Origin: Sphagnum compactum
Taxonomy: Eukaryota; Bryophyta; Sphagnopsida; Sphagnales
Assembly (NCBI GenBank): GCA_965153455.1
Contig: OZ234493.1
Coordinates: 35,640,213-35,704,212, forward strand
Direction: 5' to 3'
Length of the DNA stretch: 64,000 nt
The notes beneath the pieces are model-generated. The model saw only the letters and a program-made list of their open reading frames with translations, searched no databases and was not told the origin of the DNA. The stretch's first letter is position 1, and each line of letters begins with the position of its first letter. The position numbers and the translations under genes were made by a program. Shown here in pieces: positions 11,326 to 22,349 of the stretch.

Positions 11326-13587
11326 TCATCCATCCAAACAGAACACATATGTATTTTGAAAAGGGAAAAAACTAGAAAAAAAAAAAAAACAAAAAAACAT
11401 TTTAACAATTAGAAATAACACACCCGTGCATTAGGCAAAGCCCCTCCCACGGGTAGTGATCTACATATGTCAATGTTTACGATACCATTCCCTTATGCTT
11501 TGTGATGGGTAAAGCCCATGAGTGAGGGACATTCTCAAAATGTGAAGCCAATTGATCTGATCAGATTGACCCCAACCTCCTCGTCCTAGGCTCATTATTT
11601 TGAGGATCCCTTCCTTCCACCCTGGAGGTTGTGCACTACACTTTAGCATGGTACCACTAGTGAGTGAGGGACTGGGGAGGAGAGGAAGAAAAATCCTGGA
11701 AAAAACTTGGAATGTCCTTTGTACATAGGTTAGGTCATTAATTGCCATACGCCACCAACACCCACGACGTGGGTGTGACCCTTGGGCTAATTCCTTTAAT
11801 AACCAGTCAGACAATTAAAGGGCCCTTCTCTATTGGGACGCACAATATGCAGCTTTCAACTTTTGAACACCTATCTATGCAATGCATAAACTGCCATCAC
11901 TACTTAAAAATTGATGGCAATTGTGCATAATATTTATACATGCATACATGGGTTTGCAATTAATTTTATGAAAACCTTCCTTCAATTGAATGGAAGGGTT
12001 GAAAAGCTTGAATGTAGGTAGGTGGCAGTGGGCATTGAAACTTGGAAACTGGCCCTTTGAAGCTTTTGGGTTTTTCTGTAACTTTGCTTGTTTAAACAAA
12101 AAAAACAAAACCCAATTAAAAAACCTAAGTCAATAGCTGCTAGCTCCTGACAGCTTTTTGACAGTCCCCATTTGTGTTTTGTTTTAATATATCTTCACCA
12201 ACCCAATTGGCGCCTTATCATACCATTAGAACCCATCTGACAATTTGTAAGTGGAAACATTATGAACTAAAATCCAAAGTAGTAATGGAAATTAGTCATG
12301 CCCCTTGAATGACCAGCTGTATCATGTATGTAGTGTGGAGTGGCCTAGGATACACACAAGTATAAGCTACTAGTCCATTTGTTGCAGCTGCTGCTTTCTC
12401 AGTTATGGTTATTATTATTGTGAGTTTTGTGGTGGTTGTTTCATTGCAGCTGCGGTATGAGCAATATTGCATTGCGCAACTAGCTGCAGGTTAAGCACAC
12501 TATTATTTTGATGACTTTACTCACCGCGTCTAGCTAGCTAGTATTGCCAGGGTTCTGATACATTAGTACTGACCAAGAATGATTCTAAATCTTAGGAGTG
12601 AGTGTATGTGGAAATTTGGACTTACCCGAACTAAAATTAGTAGCTAATCAGAGTATTACCTGTTGTTCTGTGGAAGATGCCTCAGTTTTGAGAAGCGTAA
12701 AGCACTGGCCTGGGTTTTTAACACTAGCAAGTGAGTGGGTGTTATACAGCTAATTTCCATCCTGGGAGCGAGCTCCCAGGGAGGGAGTTTCGGTAAATCA
12801 TCAGGGCATTTCGTGAATTTCTCAAGGGGTCCATGGGTTCTCTCTCATCAGTCAGTTTTATAAAGCTTGCTTCACATCGGGTAGCTCCTGAGGAGCAAGG
12901 AGTGCCTGAAATAACTGCTGCCCTTGGCACTTTCTTGATGGGAGTGGTTATTTCAGGAACTCCCTTGATGGCAGCTCCTTGGGAGTTACCCTAAACCTTC
13001 TTCTGCCTAGGGGTCTGCTTTGCTCTCAAATGAATCACATCTGTCCATTCCCATAAAGCAAAATTTTGGGGCTCTTTATGCCTGCTTGTAAAGACTAAAG
13101 ACCTTGAAGGGGGGCTGTTCTGGGAATCAATTGGGTCCCACAAGAGACCTCATATGGGGGCTATTCTCAGAATTTGGGGCTCAGGAGCCCCAGACATGGG
13201 CTGTTCTTGGGATTTGGGTCTTGCCTTGTGTGTGACCTTAATTCCCAGAACACTAGCCCCCTTTGAAGTGAATTTTTAAGGAATTTTTTGTAATGTGGCC
13301 TAACTGGCTTCCATTTATAGGAAGAACTTAAAAGAAATGGCGATCATCTCTAGGAAGATTTACCCACACCTGACTATAAATCAGATATGAAATACAAATA
13401 TGTAATCAGCTTTTGAATATTTATGGCTATACACTAAAAACCAAATGCAGAAATCTGACAATTTTTACCTTTTTTTTTTAATCCCCCTCACTTCTGCTGA
13501 TGAATTGAAACCCTCCAAAATCAATTCATTTTCAAATTTTTGATTTTTAGTTTCACGTTTTGGCGAAAAGGATGCGGGCACTTCTGG
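11326..13587. other. Intergenic DNA with fold-back motifs and repeat family B
   Basis: No gene is supported. About 11491-11550 (TGATGGGTAAAGCCCATG, then GGGACATTCTCAAAATGTGA) resembles 18640-18705, so both are copies of a second dispersed repeat. From 12761 on, several inverted repeats occur: CCTGGGAGC-GA-GCTCCCAGG (12761-12780), GAGTGCCTGAAATAAC near 12899 against GTTATTTCAGGAACTC near 12948, and a GGGCTGTTCTGGGAAT type block near 13109 against ATTCCCAGAACACTAGCCCC near 13232. Confidence 0.5.
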
Positions 13588-13607
13588 GTCCTCTACCCGG
13601 CCACAAT

Positions 13608-13977
13608 GAACCAGCACCCACCAGTGCACCATCCACTGGATGCCCAGTTACTTAGTTGTGGACGAACCCCAACTGAGTTAGTATTTGGTTTCACCTTGGT
13701 AATAAAAATTCTGTAGGAAATAGGTCTCATGCATAGGTAGGTAGGTTTGAAAAATAGGTAGCTACTAGGTAAGTAGATGGTTTATTATACATATGTAAGG
13801 GCCAATTGTACTACCTACCTACTAACAACCCACTTTTAGGTTGTTAGTAGGTAGGTAGAAAAAAAAAAGAAAAAAGCAACTGAGCTAACCACCATGGTTA
13901 GCAAGGGAACTGAACAGAAAACTGTTTCCTGACCACTTACCATTCATCCTTCATGGTGCACTGGTGGGTGCTGGTTC
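13608..13977. repeat. Inverted repeat (fold-back) with internal hairpin
   Basis: Outer arms are a perfect 25-bp inverted pair: 13608-13632 (starts GAACCAGCACCCACC) and 13953-13977. Between them sits a second, perfect 20-bp inverted pair, 13811-13830 and 13839-13858, with an 8-base loop; its arms are TAC/GTA-rich (CTACCTACCTACTAACAACC). Other TAGGTAGGTAGG blocks lie at about 13734-13775. The layout suits a small fold-back transposon or MITE. No target duplication was identified. Confidence 0.65.
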
Positions 13978-14041
13978 AAGGTGGCCCCTCTCCCCTAGAG
14001 TTGAGAGTGAGGCTGATGAACAAGAAGTACAAATAAGTGGA

Positions 14042-14101
14042 AGAAATTTAGGGTTTAAAACCCACAACTAGGGTTTAGGGTTTAGGTTTGAGGTTTAGGA
14101 C
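14042..14101. repeat. Short telomere-like tract
   Basis: GGGTTTAGGGTTTAGG and related TTTAGGG variants cluster here, similar to the telomeric blocks inside the 2.6-3.2 kb minisatellite but much shorter. Confidence 0.6.
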
Positions 14102-14290
14102 ACTAAACACTTCACTAATCTGAGATACGGTGATTTGTGATTAGGGACTAATTCTCCAGTACTGCTTATAACTACCCTGGTTACAACAGCAGCTCATGGG
14201 GTGGGGTGGGGTGGGTGCCATGAGGCAGCTGCAGCTGCTATAGAGTCTAGACAATGGACATATATTAATTACAGACTGTATCCTGTGTAA

Positions 14291-14297
14291 TATATAT
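14291..14297 (+). promoter_or_regulatory. Candidate TATA box of the 14.7-kb wall-protein gene
   Basis: TATATAT lies 388 bases upstream of the chosen start codon, followed by a CT-rich leader. The paralogue at 34.4 kb has the same TATATAT at 34124-34130, 244 bases before its start. The long leader leaves room for a 5' UTR intron (a GTTGTTGTTGTTGTAG run ends at about 14622). Confidence 0.45.
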
Positions 14298-14678
14298 CCT
14301 CGTGAAGTTCTCTCACTTCTTCACTCACAGTCTTGCACTGATCAGCATTGCTTCTGTGATTCACACCACCTGGTAGTTGCCACTGTTTTGCTAGAGCTGC
14401 ACTGTATTGGAATTCTTGGAGGAGTTGCACTTGTAGCTTCTAGCTCTGCAGGTCTTTCTTGCTTCTCCTTTTTCAGTAGCTCCCCAAGCTGTGTTGCTCA
14501 ATTCTGTTTTGTTGAGTAGTTCTAGCTAGTTTTCTTTCATCATTGTATCTTTTGTGCTGACTGAAGCTCTCACGAGGCTAGTTGGTTTTGATCTGTAAGT
14601 GTGGCTGTTGTTGTTGTTGTAGGTGATCTGCATTGTCAGTACGTGGATTGTCACTGCTTCTGCTGCGAGTTGAGCAAG

Positions 14679-15257
14679 ATGGAGAAAGGAGCATTGCTGC
14701 TGTTTGTGGCTGTGGTCACGTTGGGCTGCATGACAATGGGAGCAGAGAGTCGTCCGCTGTCAAGGGGCTCTAAGAAGGATTTGTCCACCATCTTGGGATT
14801 TTTTAGTCCGTGGTGCTCACCTCCCCCGGCAGCTCCATACTACGCCCCAGCTCCAGAAAATTACATTCCTCCCTACTCTGCTCCTGCTCCAGAAGAGTAT
14901 TATCCGCCTCCATCTCCAGTATATTCTTCTCCATCTCCAGTATATTCTTCTCCATCTCCGGTGTATTCTTCTCCATCTCCCGTGTATTCTTCTCCTTCGC
15001 CAGTGTACTCTTCTCCTTCACCAGTGTATTCCTCTCCATCTCCAGTGTATTCATCTCCTTCCCCTACCTATTCCCCATCGCCTGTGTACTCATCACCATC
15101 TCCAGTATACTCTAGTCCATCACCAGTGTATTCTTCACCGTCCCCAGTTTACTCTTCGCCATCTCCGGTGTACTCATCTCCTTCCCCGGTTTACTCATCA
15201 CCAGCTTACTCCTCCCCCTCACCAGTCTACTCGTCTCCAGCACCCGGAGGCTACTGA
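14679..15257 (+). CDS. Secreted Ser-Pro-Tyr repeat wall protein (extensin/AGP-like), copy 1
   Basis: Single-exon gene for about 192 residues. The start at 14679 is chosen because it begins a clean signal peptide ([20 protein letters not shown], then GAES); an in-frame ATG at 14601 would bury it behind 26 extra residues. After the signal peptide comes a short conserved segment, [13 protein letters not shown], then a Pro/Tyr-rich linker. About sixteen heptads of the type V-Y-S-S-P-S-P follow, ending in APGGY. The Ser-Pro-Ser-Pro pattern without SPPPP blocks is of the kind hydroxylated and arabinogalactosylated in plant wall glycoproteins, and the regularly spaced Tyr could cross-link; this is inference from family knowledge. 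A shorter paralogue lies at 34368-34793. The repeats are nearly identical in DNA, so copy number is likely to vary among individuals. Open frames on the minus strand here are shadows. Confidence 0.85.
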   Translation: MEKGALLLFVAVVTLGCMTMGAESRPLSRGSKKDLSTILGFFSPWCSPPPAAPYYAPAPENYIPPYSAPAPEEYYPPPSPVYSSPSPVYSSPSPVYSSPSPVYSSPSPVYSSPSPVYSSPSPVYSSPSPTYSPSPVYSSPSPVYSSPSPVYSSPSPVYSSPSPVYSSPSPVYSSPAYSSPSPVYSSPAPGGY

Positions 15258-16610
15258 CATCCTTAAGAAAGCGTTGTGCATCACAGCTTCTGAGGTTCAA
15301 GGTAGCGATTTTTACTTAAACTTTGTTTGTAAATAAATTTTTGGAAGCTGCTGAGTGTTGCCAAGGGGCACGAAATTCATCGCTAATAGCATTTGATAAA
15401 TGGGGATGCAGTTATATAATTGAAATGTGCATTGTGGGTGTTGATATAGAGTTTCCAATTGCAGATCAGCTGCAACATCATGCAGCTTTCAAGTTGACTC
15501 AGAGCTAACAACATTCAGTTTCTTTCTTGCATTGTGGCCACATTGGGTTTCAGATTGTGAATGCGGGTGAGAGAAGCTGGTGGTGGTTGTGATTTTCATG
15601 CAGAGATGTGATCTATTACGGCGAGTTGCGGATTGTATTACCCAAGGAGATGGTAGAAGTATATCTCTTCCAGCCGCAGCTAGCTAGGAGGGAATGCAGG
15701 AACTAAGGTTTTTTCTCAAAATAATCATGCACTGATGGATGGTTGTCTAGCATACAAGGATTGAAGCTGATTGCCATCATCATCTGTCTATCTGTTTAGC
15801 AGCTTGCAATAGCACTAGCCTTTTTTCTCTTGTTGCAACATTCTTGGGTACATGAGTTTTGATTAACTGTGTCTCTAGTAATAAGAAGGCGGAAACAATC
15901 AAAATCAGCTCTTCTAGTATATCATGAAAGCAAGGTTTAAATTTCGAAGCAACTGTGTATTCTGACTTATGACTGAACGCAATGAAAAAACTCGCACCCA
16001 AGTACTATTTCTGTTATTTCTCAAATTCCTCTTTGTCAGTTCGTGAGCAACTTAACTACTATTGTTGAAACTGCTTGTGCTGTATGCAAATCACACATTC
16101 ACCATCCACCACAGTAGTACAATGTCAAGCAGCACAGCTTTAACACATGTCTGTCGAATCATTAACGAACTTTAGAAATGCCCTGCTGAAAAGTGGAATA
16201 TTCCCAAAAGAACCCTGTATATTCTTTCATTTTCCTTCACAAAATCTTGAATTTTTTTTTTTCATTCTTTCTACAAGTAAATTTAATTTTAGAATTAACG
16301 AGCCTAATAGCATACAATAGTTTCCAAAGCGTTGGGTCGATTCTAACATTTGCTCAAAGTGGGTAGTCCCCTGATACCTTGAAGGTTAATCGCAAAAATG
16401 TACTGAAACATACCCTACCATGCACTGAGTAATGTTTTAATGTCAACATACATCTGCTTCTTATCCATCCAAATAGAATCTATTAAGCTTCTAAGCCATC
16501 CAAACAAAACCATTTAAGAAATCTTGGAAACTATCTGTGGTTGTGAATTAGCGTGTGTACCTCAAGATTATTTTATCAAACAGACAAACTTGAATGAATA
16601 TGGGTGACTT

Positions 16611-16810
16611 TCATAATTTATCATAATGTTTCAGCATAATCTCTTTGACCTACAAAACCAATATATACTTAACTAGCCGCAAGACTAAAATAGAAGAGTG
16701 TAAGTGGGTGTAATTTTATAGTTCATCTTAATGTTTCAGCAAAATCTCTTTGACCTACAAAACCAATATATGCTTAACGAGCCGCAATACTAAAATAGAA
16801 GAGTGTAAAC
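16611..16810. repeat. Tandem duplication, about 105-bp unit, 2 copies
   Basis: The block TTTCAGCAWAATCTCTTTGA, then CCTACAAAACCAATATATRC, then GAGCCGCAAKACTAAAATAG occurs twice, starting near 16629 and 16734, with only a few differences. Confidence 0.85.
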
Positions 16811-19524
16811 GTAGAGGATAAAAGAAGAGAAATGAATATGAGTTGTCTTACAATATCCTTCACAATACATATGTAACGCAATTGCTTCATATAATGCTTT
16901 ACATTTACAAGGTTATAATAAGACAATGATGTTGGTTGGACAAGAGATGATTGTATGCACCTATATTACGGATCTTTACACCACTCTGATATTTATACCC
17001 TACCTTCATAGTAATTTTGCTGTCCCTGTGCGAACAAACTTGGTACCTTTTACCCTCATGTATGATCACTGCGACAGACACCCGCTTGATTCTTTACCCA
17101 CATTGTTCAACCAGTTAGTCAAATTTATAATAGAAAAAACATTTCTATTAAAAATGTCGTCAACAAAATTGACAATTTGTTGAAAACAACCAACCAGACC
17201 CTTAGTGGCTAGCACAGATGTCATTTGTATGAGAAACAGCACAATTGCTTATGTCCAATCAGGACTATCCAGCAGCAATGATACAATTGTAAACTTAATG
17301 CTATAATCATTTTCTAGGGTTTAGAGTATGAACAGGTATTTAGAATACATGTAAGACTAGAGTAAAGTATATGTATCTAGATTGAAACTGTTAATACTTC
17401 AATGGTGAAAGAAACTTCCAGCTAATATTTTTAACAGCCCCTAAAAGTAATGAAAGTTGTACAAGTTAACCTCTGACAACCTTGTGTGCCCTTGACAAGC
17501 TGTAATAAGTTTGTACTACTGACCTTGATACTGTAATACTTTCCCCTTTAAAGCTGACATTATGGATATTAATAGGGATGGAAGTCCCAACCTCCTCCCC
17601 ACATGACAAATAAAAATTTCTCAAATCCAAAAAAGACATTTGTAATGGTAAATATCCTAATATTTGTAAATATAACATCAAGAACTCAGCTTGCCGAGAC
17701 ACAAATACATTCAAACTTCACCTAAGTTTTTTTCTCGACTTGCAAGATGTACCCATTCAGGACCAAATTTGAGCTCTCCACAAGAGCAAGTGATGATTTT
17801 CTAGGTTCAAGCAAAATGAGGCAGAAAACACACTTGGGGACAATTTTCCTCAAATATCAGCAGGAAATGATGTATATACACTATAACTCTATAATCCTTT
17901 TTCGTGTTCTTGTTTGTCTGGTAGTAGACTGTACAAATTGATGTACTTTGTTTGCTTCGCACCTGCAATATGTGGGAAATCATGTGACCCAGCGCACACC
18001 CGCTAGTGATGCAACATCTACCCGATGCAACATCCATTGGAAACCCATTATCACTCACTCCCTTAGGGATGCTCTTGAAATTGGATTGATATGTGCAACA
18101 ATATGCACATTACCAATTAGAAAAATCTGTGAAATTTACAGTACCCAAAAAAATAAAAAAACTCCCAAATTTTTTGTCAGAAAAATGACAAATTTTTTGA
18201 ATTTTTTTTTTTCCTGTCCAAGGTGGATTGTTGTTATTTCTGCAGTGTCACCCAAAAACATGCAAAAGCAAGATGAGTTGGCTAGACTTAGGTTAATGCA
18301 CATAACTGGAGAGAGTGCACATAATGCATGCATGCATGTGACTTTTGTTGTATGTGAGTAAGTATTGATCAGTGCATTTATGGAATAATGGATGGTGTTT
18401 CAAACTAACCTTACATTTATGTTAATTTATGGCTGGTTCTACCTTCTGCTTCATAGGCTTGAATCCTTGGTTATTTTGGGGAATTCTTTTTTAGTTGTTC
18501 TTGAGGTGTGGGTTGAAAGTGCAAGTGGAGATACCTGAGAAAGAAATGGGAGTTTGGGAGGTGTAAGATCCCTCCCACTCTGAAGGACTAGGTGTAAGAA
18601 CCGTCCTGAGTGTCCTACATCCATTTAGATTCATCATAACATTCGTCTTGTGATTTATGATGGGTTAAGTCCCCATAGGTAGGGCACATTTGAAAAATGT
18701 GAGTTTGTATTTGACAAACACTTCAACGTTCATTGTCGGTCTCTTATTTTGGGTATGCCCCTACCCTAGGTCCTAGTAATAAGTCTAACACCTGAATATT
18801 TTTTAAAAAATAAACAAGACTTTTATGAGTTGAGTATTGGATTTCCAAAATTTAATAATCTACTTGAATTTTTGAAATTATTCACAAAGGAAATCAATCT
18901 AATGATGCAGTTGTATGATAGAGGTCTAAAATGGCTTGACTTGACCATTTATGTACAGTAAAGTAGTGCACCTCATTAACTAGTTGCCCCCAAAAAAATC
19001 TTTTGGAAGAGAAATGGCCCAATTTTAGTTTTTTAACCTTGACTCAGAAGCAAATTAGTTTTAACCTAGAAAATAACATTACATATCAACGTAGCAATAA
19101 ATACTAGGGTTAGTTTGACAAGTCTGATTTGCATATGTAATCGTGTAATCACTTGTGTCACATGGGTGTTACCTATGACTATATATAAATTCATATGAAT
19201 GTAATGATAAATCCGTGTTTTGAATCAAATTTTCATGTGTCGGTTCTTTTTTCCTTTTGATTTCAATCATGTCATATGTGCCCTATTTAATAAGTATGTA
19301 ACTTAGGACACATGTTCCTATGCACTATTAGTGACAATCAACTAGAAAACAAATCTAAAAAGAGAACTTTTGATGCTTTTTACTTGAGAATGAGCTAAAG
19401 CAACTCTACTTCAAGACTGCCCAAGTGACATCTTATGATTTATGAAACTTAAAGGTATCTCACTTAACAATTGCCAAAAGATATAAGGCTTTCACAATGT
19501 GCTTTGTTAACTACTTTCACAATA

Positions 19525-19580
19525 GGGAATTGAATCCTTATCTTCACAATTAAAATCAAGTCCTTAACCAAGCCACCACA
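19525..19580 (-). other. tRNA-like relic (possible SINE head)
   Basis: On the minus strand, TGGCTTGGTTAAGGACTTGA resembles an A-box/D-arm and GGATTCAATTCC a B-box, at tRNA-like spacing. The cloverleaf is not closed by an acceptor stem, so this is not called as a functional tRNA. Confidence 0.25.
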
Positions 19581-20842
19581 CTTTCAACTAATGACAAATA
19601 AAAAACATGTTCACTCAAATCCTAACTAGACTTTGACAAGCATCCTATCATATCTTCAAATAATTTAGTAATTTAATCATTTTCCAAAATCCTTCAAAGA
19701 AAATATGCATTGAATCAAACATAATTTACCAAAATTTCAAATCATTAGTGAGGTTTTTTGGGATTCAATTGCATTTCACAATTTAATTTAGAATAATTCC
19801 TTCAAATCATGTTTTGTAATTTTCGTAATATGCCTTTTATGAGACCAAGAATTTTTTTGAAAAAATTTATGGAATGAAATTCTCAAAGGTAATAATTCAT
19901 GATGTGATTTTAAACATGCATAAAGAAGTATTGATATCTGAAAGATGTTAATAATTCTATATTGTTTTTAAAAAAGTTTAAAAATTAACATTAATATATT
20001 GAAAGGTCATGATTCATCAAAACTACACAATGTCCAATTTGGATTAAATTTACATTTAATGAAATAAAAACCTAAAGTAGAGGTTTATCAAATTTTTGAG
20101 GACACTAATAGAAAAAAAGTAAAAAATATGTGAGTAAAAATAAAAGGTGCAATATATTGGTTGTTGAATAAAATTATAAGTTAATTAGTTAAAAAATAGA
20201 GTACATTTTATTCAAATAATTAATTTAATTATAATATAAGGTATGTAATAAATTTAAATAATGAATTATAATTAATAGAGGGTGACTTTAATATGTATAT
20301 ATTAGAAAATTAAATAATAATAATATGATAAAAAAAGGTTGGACAATTATTTAATACCCTCTTCAAAATGGTCGATTAACACATGTAGATCCCAAATTGT
20401 ACATTAAGTGTGCCCTAAGACCAAATTACATATTCATATTATTGGTAATGCAATGTAATCAAACAAATGTTCATTTGGTGCAAGGAAGGTCACAATTTTG
20501 GAATATGTTGTACCTAAGGGGGGGTGTAGCACTTGATCTTGAAAAAATTCTATTACACATGATTCTTGTATGTTAAGTGATATGGCTTCAAAAAGTATAC
20601 AATACAACTTTATATGTGGATATATGATGGGTGTTGTACAACAATCTAATTTGACAAAGGACATTATATTCGTTTGGACACCTAAAGAGTCAAGAGGATC
20701 TTATAAGATTTGATTTTCTCCTATTCACATTGAGCTTTGACAAATCACAATCCTTTACACCTCATGTGAGTTGGCAATACGTTAATTTATTACAACAAGG
20801 GACCTTAATTGCCATGATTGTTATGCTTTGAAGTGAAGGATC

Positions 20843-21120
20843 ATGCATTTGGGTACTACTATTGTATTGAATTCATACTGCAAACAAGTCATGAAGCTTT
20901 TGGAGTGGTTAGTCATATTGTTCAATGGCCCAAAGAGGAGGAGGTGGATAGACATGTTGGAGAATTATTGTTTCAAGATTATCCATCGCCCTAAGAATAA
21001 ACATGTCAATGTAATGCACTTAGTAAAAATCTTGTTGGAGAAACAAACGATTCCATTGATGTTTTGGGTAATGATCTTGAACTTGTTGTTGAAAATCATT
21101 ATGCAAAACATAAGTTGACA
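20843..21120 (+). mobile_element. Degenerate Ty3/gypsy pol fragment (RNase H end)
   Basis: The frame reads GPKRRRWIDMLENYCFKIIH followed by RPKNKHVNVMHL. This matches the end of the gypsy RT/RNase H region, where intact elements read roughly 'GRLARWI..LQ.(F/Y).F.I.(H/Y)R.G..N..ADALSR'. The expected DALSR is altered to MHL. No LTRs were identified and the flanking frames are broken, so this is an old relic. Confidence 0.6.
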
Positions 21121-22349
21121 TTTGACATTAGGGCCACTACTTAAGACAAAGAAAGAGAACAATTACATTTTGCTAGCAATCATTAAATACAAGTAGTTGC
21201 AGACCTTTAGTATGGAAAATGCTGCAAGTAATTGGAAGATGAGGTTCAATATCTCAATTGGGATTGGAGTCTACTCAAATTAAACAATGGAACTAAAAGC
21301 TTGCAAATTGACAAGTTGTGTACAGCAATTGGATAAGACATAAATGCATTGCAAAAACATGGCCAATGGTGTAAAGGATGATTGAAACCATTGAAGAAGC
21401 TTGACTCTTGTGGTAGGGCAATCCAAGTTCAAGAACATACCATGCATATGACTAACAATTGGAAGATTTTGCCAAAATATTTAGATTTCTCCAAAAAGCA
21501 GGCGAAGTCAATTTTTTCATTCTTTTCTGATTCACCCACTGAAGAGTTATCCAATGGCAAACATCAGTTGCAAGTACACTATAAGATACAATTAATATAT
21601 TTTGTTTTTGTGTGTGCAAGCAAACACCAAATCTCTTTTGTGAGTGGTACTTACAACTAGGTCACTAAGGTTCACAATTGATAACAAATTGGCTAGTCTG
21701 TGTGAAGAAGAGGACAAGTTGAAATGAACAAAAGGACATTAACATGATGAAAAAGCTGAAAAGTCATGGCGCAATACAAGTGAAGGTGTCCAAATGTTGG
21801 AGTACAAGAATGTCAACACGAGTATTCCATGAACAAAAGGAATTTACAAATATCTAGTGCAATGGAATCATGAATGCACAAACCTAAAAAGAAGAGAGCA
21901 TTGGAGAGAAGTTGGGGATGACCAAACTTAATAATTTGGTATAAACATGGTGAAGGGAAGAATTTTTTTGACAAAGGGTTATGGGTTCAAGTCATCCTCA
22001 GGAGTTACTAGAGTTCCATGAAGTGTGATGGATTTAGTAAGGTTTGTGAAGGTGCAAAATGCATGCCACATGCAGGGTTGAATTTTGGTCGTAATTGAAA
22101 AATAAAAATATCAATTAGTACCAAAGAAGGAAGAAAAAAATTGATGAAGATCCAGGCAATACAACAACAGTTCAGTAGACATCAACATCGGCAAAGCATA
22201 GCAAACATGGACAAGGAGCAAAGACAGTGTAGCAGTACCTGAACAGAAGACCATGTAGTGATCAAGTTGTTGCTTTTGTCCACGCATCAGAGAAGATCTG
22301 GCTTGGGGAAAGAGAAAAACAAACAATGGGTAGCTGGAGGATTTTTTTT
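21121..22349. other. Intergenic DNA downstream of the dynein gene
   Basis: Probably further decayed retroelement sequence (short frame at + 21382-21660, unrecognised), then the 3' UTR of the minus-strand dynein gene close to 22349. No other gene is supported. Confidence 0.4.

Larger units (their letters stand above)
15258..20830. other. 3' flank and AT-rich intergenic DNA
   Basis: The first few hundred bases are probably the 3' UTR of the wall-protein gene. Beyond that no gene is visible. Contents: a 105-bp tandem duplication (16611-16810), a copy of dispersed repeat B (about 18640-18705), and a minus-strand tRNA-like relic (19525-19580). 19.6-20.4 kb is very AT-rich. Confidence 0.5.

Noticed and set aside
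14803-15054. Open frame on the minus strand (Met/Glu/Lys-rich repeats) over the first wall-protein gene
   Set aside because: Its repeats are the reverse reading of the Ser-Pro-Tyr codons; the plus frame has a signal peptide and a paralogue.
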